64,000 nucleotides of DNA from Tupaia tana (Eukaryota; Chordata; Mammalia; Scandentia; Tupaiidae), in NCBI GenBank assembly GCA_026018925.1, contig JAKSZU010000326.1:62001-126000 (forward strand), in the 5' to 3' direction. Position 1 is the stretch's first letter. Each line of letters opens with the position of its first letter. Positions 10,567 to 20,877 of the stretch are shown piece after piece. The notes beneath the pieces are model-generated. The model did not search any database. It was not told where the DNA came from and saw only the letters and a list, made by a program, of their open reading frames with translations. The position numbers were made by a program, and so were the translations under genes.

Positions 10567-10824
10567 GAAATCGTGTGATCAATAAAATGAGGGGGGAAAA
10601 GGAATGGAAGACAACTGTAGACACCAGAGATAGTGTGAGAAGAGGGTGGAAAAAGGCATATATATATGAAACTAGAAATGGAAAATTATTGATGATAACA
10701 TACATGATTAAGCCACTTTGTAGTATATTCTAGATAGGAAACCACATTGTGTATTCTGTGACAATGATTAGGGGATGAATGTAAATTAATTAATTAAAAA
10801 AAGTTTCAGGAGAAAAAACACACG

Positions 10825-11308
10825 AAAACTGTTTTTCTTGAAATTAAAAAATGCGTATTTGATAACTGCAGTAAGATATAGCCCCAACTAGGTGCTACTT
10901 TATAGTATGTACATTCTACTCACTGAGGTTTATGCCTAAAGTCAGACTTGTGTTCATGGCTATGTACATATCAGCTGCACTTGATAATGGAAGTATTTAG
11001 ATTAATTAAGTTCATTATCGAATAAATAAAATGGGGGGAAATGGCATAGAAAGCAACCATGTATACCAGAGGCAGTGTGGGAGGAGGGTGAGACACGACA
11101 GAGGGTGAGATATAGGGAATCAAGGATGGCAAAAATAACAAAATATACAGGAAAGAAACAAGAAGTGGAAAATTATTGGTTGATGATAATACGTATGTTG
11201 ATGTGCTTGATTGAGCCAATATACAGTGTATTCTGGATGGGAAATCTCAGTTTGTTTGTTGTAATGATGTATAATGAATGAATGTAAATAAATAAATTTA
11301 ATAAAAAA
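10825..11308 (+). mobile_element. HAL1-like 3'UTR fragment, 5'-truncated
   Basis: About 480 bp match the last part of the 3'UTR in the copies at 24800-25590 and 54100-54610, and end in an AATAAATTTAATAAAA tail. AGAAAAAACACAC at 10811-10823 and AGAAAATACACAC at 11308-11320 are the probable target-site duplication. The fragment lies directly behind the tail of the longer HAL1-like element. Confidence 0.8.
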
Positions 11309-11329
11309 GAAAATACACACAAGTACAAA

Positions 11330-12335
11330 GTAAAAAAAAAGATTAAAATGGTAAAGTTTATATATATTTTCCCATACATAAAACTGCCTCCCTCAGATGA
11401 GTCTTGAGATGTTTCCACCGTCTAATACAAGAAAACCCTTCTTAACTCATGAGAGAATTTGCCTTTTTGTTCATACTGGTTCTGTATACACTGTGGCTTT
11501 TTCACACACACCCAGCATAATCTCACCAGCCATAGGAAGGGCAATCTGACCTGACCTTCCATCACTCTGTAACCCTCTTACACTTATCCATGCTACTTTT
11601 ATAAACCACTGTCAATCACAGATCTTTTTGCCATCTCTACATTTTTCTGTTTTCCATAAAGTCATATAAATGAGATCATACAAAAAGTAACCTCTTTATA
11701 CTGTTTCTTTCACTTAGAAATATGCATGTAAGACTTAGATATATATTTGTGTGAATTCCCAGGTCATTGTTTTCACTCACTGAATAGTATTCCATTATGA
11801 GGATGTACCCCACCTTGGTTAATCATCTGTTGAAGATTTTTCTGATTCCAAAAGTCATTTGGACATTAACATGAGAGTGTGTACATAGTTGCATGCTGGT
11901 TTTTGTTTGGCTTGCACTCTTTCGTTTTCAAAGCAGTTACTATACTTATGAGTATGATCATTGGTTCAAATGGTGAAAGACTATGCTTCACTTTTTTTAT
12001 TTCAATTTATTTATTTTCATTCATTCACTGAACATCATTACAGCATACAAAATGAGATTTTCCATTCAAAGTACACTATATATTGTCTCTTGAAAAGGAA
12101 ACACTAAATTCTTCCCAAGTGGCAGTACCATTACACATTACAACACCATTAGGAGCTGGTTTTGCAATTTCTATTCTAGATTTTAGCAATTTCAATAGAT
12201 GTACAATTCCATCTCATTGTTTTATTTGTTTTTCCTTAATGAGAAATACTCTTGACTATAATTTTCTATGCATAGTTTCCATCTGTATGTTTTTTCTGTG
12301 AATGTTCCTGTAGGTATTGATTCACATCTTTTTTT
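11330..12335 (-). mobile_element. Ancient L1 relic, minus strand
   Basis: From about 11630 the sequence resembles the ORF2 C-terminal and 3'UTR region of ancient L1s in reverse (for example the equivalents of 'catataaatgagatcatac' and, around 12160-12210, 'caatagatgtacaattccat'). 11330-11630 is not clearly assigned. There is no coding potential. Confidence 0.55.
12000..12080 (-). mobile_element. Short 3' end of the HAL1/L1-type family
   Basis: The reverse complement carries the family's terminal phrases (AATGGAAAATCTCATTTTGT, then AGTGAATGAATG and AAATAAATAAA). It is an extremely 5'-truncated insertion of about 80 bp in the old L1. Confidence 0.6.
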
Positions 12336-12598
12336 TTTAATTTTTTTGAGAAGTTTTTGCTATAGGGCGTGTGTGCTCACCAGACAGACAGAGAGAGACA
12401 TAGAGACAGAAAGCAAGAAATCACCCCCCAGGGGGTATGGTCACGCCGCAATCTCTTCTCCTCCATTCTCCTCTCAGGATCTTGGGCACGCACGCACATG
12501 CGCCCGGTGTAAGTTTTAAGCCACTGGGTCCGGGACGTGAACCACGGCCGACTACGTGGGAGTCCAGCAACATAGCCATTACGCTAACTGCTGGTTCC
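12336..12598 (-). mobile_element. Young tRNA-derived SINE
   Basis: This is a full long-family copy in reverse, poly-T first and tRNA-like head last (TTAGCGTAATGGCTATG on the minus strand). CACATCTTTT at 12323-12332 and AACATCTTTATTTT from 12599 are the likely duplicated target. Confidence 0.92.
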
Positions 12599-13248
12599 CA
12601 ACATCTTTATTTTAATGTCCAGGAGCGTTGACTTTCCAGGCAGAGATAAAGAGGCAAAGCAACTAAGAGAAAGTAACCCCAATCCTGCAATATCTTCATT
12701 TTTTCCACCCTATCAGGATTTTGGGCATAGATGTACATGGCTTGCTTCAAGTCACAAGGGGCCATGATTCAAACTATTGTTGGCCATATTCAATCTGGCT
12801 TCCACTAGGGAACCTGGTTAGCCCTACTGATTTTAAATTGGGTTTTTCTTCTCATTGAGTTTCAGAGATTTTTGTATATTTTGCATTAAAGTGCTTTTAG
12901 ATGTGTTTTTCAAATCTTTTCTCCCACTCTATGGCTTTTCTTCTTTTTCTTCTTTAACATTATCTACTGAGAGAGGGCAAGCACCGCCAAAAGGGTCCTT
13001 CCTTCCACCTTGCAAGCCAGCAACAATCATGGGCATATAAGTGGCCACCCTGAATGTACAAGTTGATTCAGAAACTAAATCCTGGTCTGCCATTTGGCTT
13101 TCAGCACTGAAGAATGTTGCACTATTGCAGCATGTGGTTTCTGTTTTGGTTTCTGTTTTTGTCCTCTTAATAGCATCATTTATAGAGCACACATTTTAAA
13201 TTTTAACAGTTGGGTTTTTTTCGTGGACTGACTTTTGCTACTGTATCT
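12599..13248. other. Unassigned stretch with old L1 traces before the SUGT1 copy
   Basis: 12840-12950 looks like a minus-strand ancient L1 ('tttgtatattttgcattaaa' type). 12960-13140 is more GC-balanced and reads open on the minus strand (13192-12929, 87 codons), but I recognise no family in it. Nothing else is supported here. Confidence 0.4.
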
Positions 13249-14389
13249 AAAAACTAATCACCAATCCTGGGCGGCCGTGATAACTGCAGTAGTAACAGCT
13301 CCAGGAGCGGCAACAGTGACTCTTCGGGATGGCGGCCGCTGCAGCAGGATCTGCACCAGCTCAGAGGTTTTTCCAGAGCTTCTCAGATGCTCTGATTGAC
13401 GCGGACCCCCAGGCGGCGTTAGAGGAGCTGACTAAGGCTTTGCAACAGAAACCAGATGATGCGCAATATTATTGTCAAAGAGCTTATTGTCACATTCTTC
13501 TTGGGAATTACTGTGATGCTATTGCCGATGCAAAGAAGTCTCTTGAACTCAATCCAAATAATTCCACTGCTATGCTGAGAAAAGGGATATGTGAATACCA
13601 TGAAAAAACTATGATGCTGCTCTAGAAACTTTTAAAGAAGGACAGAAATTAGATAGTGTAGATGCAGATTTTGTTGTCTGGATTAAGAGGTGTCAAGATG
13701 CTCAGAATGAATCATAAGCTGAGGTGAATCATTCTGCATCCCAGCAGACTCACCAGTCAAAAATCAAGTATGACTGGTATCAAACAGAATCCCAAGTAAT
13801 CATTACACTTATGATCAAGAACGTTCAGAAGAATGATGTAAATGTGGAATTTTCAGAAAAAGAGTTGTCTGCTTTGGTCAAACTTCCTTCTGGAGAGGAT
13901 TACAATTTGAAATTAAGGCTTCTTTATCCTATAATACCAGAACAGAGCATATTTAAAGTGCTTTGAACAAAGATTGAAGTTAAAATGAAAAAAACAGAGG
14001 CTGTGAGATGGGAAAAACTAGAAGGGCAAGGAGATGTGCCTAAGCCTAAACAGTTCATCGCAGATGTAAAGAACCTATATCCATCGTCATCTCACTATAC
14101 AAGATATTGGGATAAATTGGTTGGTGAGATCAAAGAAGAAGAAAAGAATGAGAAGTTAGAGGGAAATGCAGCTTTAAACAAATTATTTCAGCAGATCTAT
14201 TCAGATGGTTCTGACGAAGTGAAACGTGCCATGAACAAATCATTTATGGAGTCTGGTGGTACAGTTTTGAGTACCAATTGGTCTGATGTAGGTAAAAGGA
14301 AAGTTGAAATCAATCCTCCTGATGATATGGAATGGAAAAAATATCGAATAAATTAATTTGCTATTAAAAAAAAACTAATCACCAATCCT
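13249..14389 (+). pseudogene. SUGT1P: SUGT1 processed pseudogene (retrocopy) with 20-bp target-site duplication
   Basis: The sequence is an intronless copy of SUGT1, the SGT1 co-chaperone that works with HSP90 in kinetochore assembly and innate immune receptor folding. From the ATG at 13329 it encodes the N-terminal TPR region ([20 protein letters not shown]), then the CS domain (about 13750-13985) and the SGS domain to DMEWKKY near 14345. Three lesions are visible: a one-base deletion in an A-run at 13603-13608, a TAA at 13715-13717 and a TGA at 13964-13966. The end reads three residues past the family's usual KKY, so the original stop also appears lost. AATAAA at 14347-14352 precedes a short poly-A at 14366. 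Identical 20-base flanks (13249-13268 and 14370-14389) mark L1-mediated insertion. The 5' leader from about 13269 is GC-rich, suggesting a nearly full-length mRNA was copied. It is not expected to make SUGT1 protein. Confidence 0.95.
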
Positions 14390-14466
14390 AAGGTCATATA
14401 GGTTTTTATAGTTCTTGTTTTTTGTTTGTTTGTTTGTTCTTTTATGTTTTTCAAAAGATATTTATT

Positions 14467-14727
14467 GGGACCAGCAGTTAGCACAATGGCTATGTCGCTA
14501 GACTCCCATGTAGTCGACTGCGGATTGCGTCCCAGACCCGGTGGCTTAAACCTCACACCGGGTGCGTGTGTGTGCGTGCCCAAGATCCTGAGAGGAGAAT
14601 GGAGGAGAAGGGATTGCGCTGTGGCCATCCCCCCGGGGGGTAATTTCTCACTTTCTGTCTCTCTGTCTCTCTCTGTCTGGCGAGCGCACATGCCCTATAG
14701 CAAAAAAACCTCTCCAAAAAAAAAAAA
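14467..14727 (+). mobile_element. Young tRNA-derived SINE
   Basis: This is a long-family copy just behind the SUGT1 retrocopy. AAAAGATATTTATT (14453-14466) and AAAGATATTATTT (from 14727) flank it as an imperfect target-site duplication. Confidence 0.9.
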
Positions 14728-14827
14728 AAGATATTATTTATTTATTTATTTATACATTCAATCACTGTATATCATTACAGGATACAAAGGGAATCTTCCT
14801 AGCACAATGCCATGTATTAATCTAGTC

Positions 14828-14842
14828 AAAAATATTACCATA
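14828..14842 (+). repeat. Left target-site duplication of L1 copy B
   Basis: AAAAATATTACCATA directly precedes the 5' end of copy B. The same bases recur at 20878-20892 after the final poly-A. Starting with an A-run is typical of L1 endonuclease sites. Confidence 0.88.
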
Positions 14843-15565
14843 GAGGGAGGGTCACCTCTGACCCCCACCCCACTTCCAGACCCCCAGGCCCCAGACTCCA
14901 CCTTCTAGACCTTCCTGGACTGCCAGCAGGCAATAGCGTGTCCTGCAAGCCTCTGGCCAGCAAGGGACACTGAGGGAGGGTCACCTCTGACCCCCACCCC
15001 ACTTCCAGACCCCCAGGCCCCAGACTCCACCTTCTAGGTAGGTAGCCAGGATCTACTTAAGGCGGGTTTTTTTTTCTCTTTTCTTTTCCCTTGACCCCCT
15101 GCATTCTCTTTTTAACACCTAACCCTCCTTCTCCCCCCAGACCTTCCTGGACTGCCAGCAGGCAATAGCGTGTCCTGCAAGCCTCTGGCGAAATCTCGCG
15201 CCGCGCTAACGCGCGGCGCGCAACTTTTTCTTTATTTTTCAGTATTGTCTTTCCTTTCGTTGCATATTGTCCTCTCCTCCTTATTTTTTACCGTGCCAGA
15301 CAGCCTAGACAGGCCTAGAATCATATATCTGAAATTTCCTAGGAAGGTAAGTGTCTTTGGGATCCTCCCTAGTACTGATCCCCTTTGAAAAAGGAGATTC
15401 TGCTTGTTAGACATTTCTGTAGAGTTCTCTGCCTGAAAACACATTGGTAAAAACAACAGAAGAGAGACTTCAACAAACAGCTATTCCCATCAAAAAGGAA
15501 AGACTCTTCCTTCTCGTGCGACAAAAGTTCTCCCAAGAAGTCTTTAAAAGGGAAGTAATCCTCCA
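14843..15565 (+). promoter_or_regulatory. L1 5'UTR of copy B: one deleted and one whole monomer, plus unique part
   Basis: The first monomer (about 14843-14963) lacks some 115 bp between CCTTCTAG and ACCTTCCTGG when compared with the second (about 14964-15188). The unique part begins with a perfect 10-bp CpG-rich hairpin: arms 15197-15206 and 15211-15220 with a TAAC loop. A consensus splice donor (AAG then GTAAGT) lies at 15344-15352. The hairpin and donor have counterparts in copy A. Their roles are not known. Confidence 0.75.
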
Positions 15566-16525
15566 ATGGCTAAAGGTAGAAAAAGAGCCTCAGGTCTGAA
15601 TAAACAAGAAAATATGTCTCCAACAAAGGAAAATGCCCCTCCATGTCTCGTAAATATGGAGGACGTTACCAAAATGACAGACACAGAATTCCGAACATTC
15701 ATGGTGACCAAATTCTGTGAATTGGAAAAAAAAAGAGACAACGAACTACAGGAAATTAGGAAGTCCTTCCAGGATATGAAAGAAGAAATGGATACTCTGA
15801 GAAAGAATCAGGTGGAACTATTAGAGATAAAGTCTATAATACAAGAAATCAAAAACTCTCTGGAAAGTATTAAGAGCCGATTAGACCATGCTGAAGATCG
15901 AATCTCTGATGTAGAAGATAAAACCTCTGATCTAGAAAAAAACTACAAAAAGATCGAGAAAATAACTAAAAAACATGAGGATAATATACGAGAAATACTA
16001 GACTCTATTAGACGCCCAAACATCAGAATAATCGGCATCCCAGAAGGTGAAGAAACTAATAGCGGAATGGAAAATCTATTCCATGACATCTTGGAAGAAA
16101 ATTTCCCAAGCCTAGAGAGGCACCGAACCATCCGAACCCAAGAAATACAAAGGACCCCAAATAGAATCAACCCCAGAAGATCTTCCCCAAGGCACATCTT
16201 AGCCAGGCTGTCTAACGTCACAGAAAAAGACATGATACTAAAACTGGCAAGAGAGAAACGAGAAATAACTTACAAAGGCCATCCCATAAGACTAACACCA
16301 GACCTCTCATCAGAAACAATGCAAGCAAGAAAAGAATGGGAAGACATACTGAAAGTGTTAAGAGAGAAACAATTTCAGCCAAGACTATTATACCCTGCAA
16401 GATTATCCTTCATTTGGGAAAAAAAGATTAAAATCTTCTCAGACAAACAAAACCTGAAAGAATTTGCCAACAGCAGACCAGCTCTTCAAGAAATCCTGAA
16501 GAAAGTACTGTTTCAGGAAAACTAA
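15566..16525 (+). CDS. L1 ORF1 RNA-binding protein, copy B (319 aa, intact)
   Basis: ORF1p is the RNA-binding trimer of the L1 particle. The start MAKGRKRASGLNKQ is the first ATG after the 5'UTR and matches copy A. The N-terminal 50 residues are basic and polar. About 50-150 are a long coiled coil (LRKNQVELLEIKSIIQEIKN and following heptads). The RRM-like domain holds RPNIRIIGIPEGEE near residue 150, and the C-terminal domain holds LAREKREITYKGHPIRL and SETMQARKEW, conserved among mammalian L1s and needed for nucleic-acid binding. The length is close to the 338 aa of human ORF1p. No stop or frameshift is present. Confidence 0.96.
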   Translation: MAKGRKRASGLNKQENMSPTKENAPPCLVNMEDVTKMTDTEFRTFMVTKFCELEKKRDNELQEIRKSFQDMKEEMDTLRKNQVELLEIKSIIQEIKNSLESIKSRLDHAEDRISDVEDKTSDLEKNYKKIEKITKKHEDNIREILDSIRRPNIRIIGIPEGEETNSGMENLFHDILEENFPSLERHRTIRTQEIQRTPNRINPRRSSPRHILARLSNVTEKDMILKLAREKREITYKGHPIRLTPDLSSETMQARKEWEDILKVLREKQFQPRLLYPARLSFIWEKKIKIFSDKQNLKEFANSRPALQEILKKVLFQEN

Positions 16526-16569
16526 AGACGCAACAGCCAGAAACAAAGAAATAACAGGCAACTAAGACA

Positions 16570-19500
16570 ATGGCTAACTTAAATGTCGGTACAGACCCTA
16601 TAACATCGATAATAACATTGAATGTTAATGGGTTAAATTCTCCAATCAAGAGACACAGACTGGCTGAATGGATAAAAAAACAGAAACCCTCTATCTGTTG
16701 CCTACAAGAAACCCACCTCATGGAAAAAGACATACATAGACTGAAAGTGAAAGGTTGGAAAAAGGTTTTCCATGCAGTTGGGAACCAAAAAAGAGCTGGA
16801 GTTGCAATACTAATTTCTGACAAAATAGGCTTTAAAACAAAAAGTGTCCGAAGAGACAAAGAAGGGCACTATATCATAGTAAAAGGCTCTATAGATCGAG
16901 AAGATATAACGCTAATTAATATCTATGCTCCTAACACAGGAGCACCCAAATATGTGAAGGAAAGATTGTTAGATCTGAAAGGGGAGATAGACTGCAACAC
17001 ACTAATTGTTGGAGATCTCAACACCGCATTATCCCCTCTGGACAGATCATCTAAGCAAAAAATAGGTAGAGAGATCAAGGACCTAAATGATACCATAAAT
17101 CAATTGGACTTAACAGACATCTATAGAACTTTCCACCCAAAAACCACAAGATATAGTTTTTTCTCACCCCGACATGGAACTTTCTCGAAGATTGACCACA
17201 TCATAGGACACAAAGCAAGCCTCTGCAGATTCAGAGGCATAGAAACTATTTCCAGCATCTTCTCTGACCATGATGGAATTAAACTTGAGTTTAATTTCAA
17301 GAGAATTCCTCAAAAATACCTAAAAACATGGAAACTAAATAACCTACTCCTGAATGACTCCACTATTACCGAAGAAATAAAGTCCGAAATCAAAAGATTC
17401 ATGGAAGCCAATGACAATGAAGATACAAGTTTCCATAATCTTTGGGACACTGCCAAAGCAGTCATAAGAGGGAAGTTCATAGCAATTAGTGCACATAAGA
17501 GGAAGACAGAGAAAAGGCTAATGGATCACCTAACATCAAGCCTTAGAGAATTGGAAAAGCAACAGCAAAAAAATCCAAAAAATTACAGGAGAAAGGAAAT
17601 AATAAAGATCCGAGCAGAAATAAATGAAATAGAAAATAAACGTACTATACAGAAAGTAAGTGAAAGCAAAAGCTGGTTCTTTGAAAGGATAAACAAAATT
17701 GGTACCCCACTAGCGAGACTTATTAAGAAGAAGAGAGAAAGGAACCAGGTGAATCAAATCTGCAATGAGGCTGGTAACATAACAACAGACATAGTAGAAA
17801 TTCAAAACATCATTAGAGGATACTTTGAACATCTATACGCTAAGAAACAAGATAATCTGGATGAGATGGAAAAATTCCTGGACAAATATAATCTACCAAG
17901 AATGAGCCAGGAAGAAATAGAAAGTCTGAATAGGCCCATAACAAGCCAGGAGATTGAATCAGTAATAAGTAACCTCCCAACAAAGAAAAGCCCTGGCCCC
18001 GATGGATTCACCTCTGAATTCTACAAAACTTTCAAAGAAGAGTTAACTCCCATTCTGCTCAAATTATTTCTAAAGATCCAAAAGGGTGAATCTCTCCCTA
18101 ATTCATTCTATGAAGCCTCTGTCACCCTCATCCTCAAAACAGATAAAGACAGGACAAGGAAGGAAAACTATAGACCAATATCTCTGATGAACATAGACTC
18201 AAAGATTCTCAACAAGATACTAGCAAATCGTATTCAACAACTTATACAGAAGATCATACACCATGATCAGGTAGGCTTTATTCCAGGAATGCAAGGTTGG
18301 TTCAACATATGCAAAACCATAAATGTAATACACCATATTAATAGGAAGAAAGACAAAAACCATATGGTCATATCGATTGACGCAGAAAAAGCATTTGATA
18401 AGATACAACATCCCTTCATGATCAAGACTCTTAGCAAAATCGGCATAGAAGGGCCATTTCTCAATACAATAAAAGCCATCTATGAAAAACCCATAGCGAA
18501 CATCATCCTGAACGGAGAAAAGCTGAAAGCTTTCCCACTAAACACAGGAACAAGACAAGGATGCCCACTTTCTCCTCTCCTTTTCAATATAGTACTGGAA
18601 GTCCTCGCCAACGCAATCAGAAAAGAGGAAAAAATAAAGGGCATTCAAATAGGAAAAGAAGAGGTGAAACTCTCTCTATTTGCAGATGACATGATTGTAT
18701 ACATAGAAGACCCAATGGTCTCCATGGAAAAACTACTGGAAGTAATACATGAATTCAGTAAAGTTGCAGGATATAAAATCAATATACAGAAATCGATAGC
18801 ATTTCTATATACGAATAACAGGCAGACTGAGATAGAACTGAAAAAACTTATTCCGTTTACCATAGCCACTAAAAGTATAAGATATTTAGGAATAAATCTA
18901 ACCAAAGAAGTTAAAGACCTCCACAAGGAAAACTACGAGAAGGTAAAAAAAGAAATTGAAAATGACACAAAAAAATGGAAGGACATCCCATGTTCATGGA
19001 TTGGAAGAGTTAATATAATCAAAATGGCAATTTTACCCAAATTAATCTACCTATTTAATGCAATGCCAATCAAAGTACCAGACACATTCTTCACAGATCT
19101 AGAAAAGACAATCTTAAAATTTGTCTGGAATCATAAAAGACCCCGTATTGCCAAAGCACTTCTACACAAGAAGAATGGAGTGGGTGGCATCTCAATCCCC
19201 GATCCAAAAATATATTACAAAGCTGTGGTAATAAAGACAGCATGGTATTGGCACAGAAACAGACATGTGGACCAATGGAACAGAATAGAGTCCCCAGAAA
19301 TAAGTGCCCAAACATACAGTCAACTGATCTTTGACAAGGGGTACCAGTCAATCCAGTGGGAAAATGAAAGCCTCTTCAGCAAGTGGTGCTGGAGAAACTG
19401 GACTTCCACTTGCAGAAAGATGAATCTGAACCCCTACCTCTCTCCTTTGACAAGAATCAAGTCAAGGTGGATCAAGGATCTAAATCTAAGACCTCAAACT

Positions 19501-20427
19501 ATAAAGCTGCTCCTGGAGAATGCTGGGGAAACTCTGGGAGACATTGGTGTAGGGAAAGACTTCCTAAAGAAGACCCTCAAAGCAGAGTCCATCGTCCACA
19601 AAATAGACAAATGGGATTACATCAGACTAAGAAGTTTCTGCATGGCCAAAGACACAGTAGTTAGTGTGAATCGACAGCCCTCAGAATGGGAAAATATTTT
19701 TGTAAATGTTGCATCAGATAAGGGACTGATAACCAGAATACACAAGGAACTAAAAAAGGTGTTTGGAAAAAAGATGAGCAACCCTATTAAAAGATGGGAG
19801 AAGGAGATGAAGAAAACACTCTCTAAAGATGACATACGAATGGCCAAAAGGCATATGAAAAAATGTTCAACCTCCCTCATCGTAAGGGAAATGCAGATAA
19901 AAACAACAATGAGGTACCACCTAACCCCAGTCAGATTGTCTAATATTAAAAAAACAAAAAATGATAAGTGTTGGCGGGGGTGTGGTGAAAGGGGAACTCT
20001 TTTACACTGCTGGTGGGAATGTAGATTGGTCCAACCACTGTGGAGAATAATTTGGAGATTCCTCAAAAATCTACAGATAGATCTGCCATATGATCCAGAG
20101 ATCCCACTCCTCGGTATCTACCCAAAAGACAGAAGAATCCTTCATTGGAAAAGTGCTTGCACATCGATGTTTATTGCGGCACTATTCACAATTGCTAAGT
20201 CATGGAACCAACCCAGATGCCCCCGTATGGAGGAATGGATTGAAAAACTGTGGCACATATACTCTATGGAATACTACTCAGCCATAAAAACCAACAGAGC
20301 CCTGGCTTTTGACAGAAAGTGGAAGAATATGGAAGATGTACTGCTGAGTGAGGCAAGCCAGGCTATGAAGGAGAGACATTGTATGTCCCCACTTAACATA
20401 TACCGTTTGTCTGCATTCTATGTCTGA
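16570..20427 (+). CDS. L1 ORF2 endonuclease / reverse transcriptase, copy B (1285 aa, intact)
   Basis: ORF2p nicks target DNA and copies L1 RNA at the nick. The frame is open for 1285 codons, against 1275 in human. The APE-type endonuclease has its expected residues: E47 in QETH, Y119 in IYAPN, D149 and N151 in GDLN, D209 in FSKIDHI, and D233/H234 in SDHD. These sit four residues later than in human L1. The reverse transcriptase shows [10 protein letters not shown], then [15 protein letters not shown] and the catalytic FADD box at 704-707. The C-terminal zinc knuckle is C1134-x3-C1138-x7-H1146-x4-C1151. The downstream GIYPKDRR and [12 protein letters not shown] blocks are also conserved. The spacing of 44 bases from ORF1 suits the unusual re-initiation L1 uses. 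Nothing visible predicts loss of function, but activity cannot be read from sequence alone. Confidence 0.96.
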   Translation: MANLNVGTDPITSIITLNVNGLNSPIKRHRLAEWIKKQKPSICCLQETHLMEKDIHRLKVKGWKKVFHAVGNQKRAGVAILISDKIGFKTKSVRRDKEGHYIIVKGSIDREDITLINIYAPNTGAPKYVKERLLDLKGEIDCNTLIVGDLNTALSPLDRSSKQKIGREIKDLNDTINQLDLTDIYRTFHPKTTRYSFFSPRHGTFSKIDHIIGHKASLCRFRGIETISSIFSDHDGIKLEFNFKRIPQKYLKTWKLNNLLLNDSTITEEIKSEIKRFMEANDNEDTSFHNLWDTAKAVIRGKFIAISAHKRKTEKRLMDHLTSSLRELEKQQQKNPKNYRRKEIIKIRAEINEIENKRTIQKVSESKSWFFERINKIGTPLARLIKKKRERNQVNQICNEAGNITTDIVEIQNIIRGYFEHLYAKKQDNLDEMEKFLDKYNLPRMSQEEIESLNRPITSQEIESVISNLPTKKSPGPDGFTSEFYKTFKEELTPILLKLFLKIQKGESLPNSFYEASVTLILKTDKDRTRKENYRPISLMNIDSKILNKILANRIQQLIQKIIHHDQVGFIPGMQGWFNICKTINVIHHINRKKDKNHMVISIDAEKAFDKIQHPFMIKTLSKIGIEGPFLNTIKAIYEKPIANIILNGEKLKAFPLNTGTRQGCPLSPLLFNIVLEVLANAIRKEEKIKGIQIGKEEVKLSLFADDMIVYIEDPMVSMEKLLEVIHEFSKVAGYKINIQKSIAFLYTNNRQTEIELKKLIPFTIATKSIRYLGINLTKEVKDLHKENYEKVKKEIENDTKKWKDIPCSWIGRVNIIKMAILPKLIYLFNAMPIKVPDTFFTDLEKTILKFVWNHKRPRIAKALLHKKNGVGGISIPDPKIYYKAVVIKTAWYWHRNRHVDQWNRIESPEISAQTYSQLIFDKGYQSIQWENESLFSKWCWRNWTSTCRKMNLNPYLSPLTRIKSRWIKDLNLRPQTIKLLLENAGETLGDIGVGKDFLKKTLKAESIVHKIDKWDYIRLRSFCMAKDTVVSVNRQPSEWENIFVNVASDKGLITRIHKELKKVFGKKMSNPIKRWEKEMKKTLSKDDIRMAKRHMKKCSTSLIVREMQIKTTMRYHLTPVRLSNIKKTKNDKCWRGCGERGTLLHCWWECRLVQPLWRIIWRFLKNLQIDLPYDPEIPLLGIYPKDRRILHWKSACTSMFIAALFTIAKSWNQPRCPRMEEWIEKLWHIYSMEYYSAIKTNRALAFDRKWKNMEDVLLSEASQAMKERHCMSPLNIYRLSAFYV

Positions 20428-20707
20428 AACTGATTGACCAACAGTTGAACAAACACAAGAGATGGGTGTGAATGTCAGATGAGGTGTATGTGGAGGAGTG
20501 GGGCCCAACGAAAGACATTTGGAGAAGGGATACAGAGGTAGAGCATTGACGGGATGGGGAGGTGTGGTGTTATCTGTTGAAGATATTTCGATCAACGGGT
20601 CTGGGGAGAAATGTTCACATATCGAAATGGTCTCATTGTAAGCCAAACAATATGATTGAAAGTATATACAAAAATAAATAAAGTAATTAATAAAAAATAA
20701 AAAAAAA
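20428..20707 (+). other. L1 3'UTR of copy B with internal A-rich tail
   Basis: About 280 bp follow the ORF2 stop. A poly-A signal AATAAA at 20673-20678 and an A-rich end at 20695-20707 mark the element's normal 3' end. The RNA evidently read through this signal. A 5'-truncated relative of this 3' end lies at 39672-40185. Confidence 0.85.
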
Positions 20708-20867
20708 GAACGAACCAGTTCTTCCATTTTTTAGTCAGTGATCTCTATTTTACCCAAATTAAATAATTTTGCATTTACCTTTTTGTATTTATGTAATTTA
20801 TGTAAAATGCTCTTCATTAATAAAAGCAGAACATTCAAAATAAATGAATGGCTTATTCATTGGCAGC
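20708..20867 (+). other. 3'-transduced flanking DNA carried by L1 copy B
   Basis: This 160-bp non-L1 sequence lies between the L1's own tail and a second pure poly-A starting at 20868. A poly-A signal AATAAA (20839-20844) sits 24 bases upstream of that poly-A. The target-site duplication lies outside it, so it arrived together with the L1. It marks the place from which the parent L1 was transcribed. Confidence 0.88.
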
Positions 20868-20877
20868 AAAAAAAAAA

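Larger units (their letters stand above)
8352..10810 (+). mobile_element. HAL1-like half-L1 element: 5'UTR, ORF1, 3'UTR, no ORF2
   Basis: After a 5'UTR of about 540 bp comes an L1-type ORF1 (8896-9892). Within about 50 bases of the ORF2-start region (TGGCCAACTTAAT) the sequence jumps straight to a distinct 3'UTR ending in an A/T-rich tail near 10810. No endonuclease or reverse-transcriptase sequence is present. The same ORF1-to-3'UTR junction occurs at 24485-24545, so the two copies descend from one ORF2-less master. HAL1 elements of this design are known in mammals and borrow the ORF2 protein of full L1s. The 5'UTR has two related segments (about 8380-8400 and 8675-8712) that suggest a repeated unit. 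The second ends in GCGCACCGCGC, like the monomer junction of L1 copies A and B. Confidence 0.8.

Noticed and set aside
12929-13192. An 87-codon minus-strand frame before the SUGT1 copy
   Set aside because: It has no recognised family and no supporting gene structure, and lies next to old L1 debris.
16428-16859. Long frames antisense to L1 ORF1 and ORF2 in copies A and B
   Set aside because: They are mirror frames of the strongly biased L1 coding strand and occur identically in both copies.
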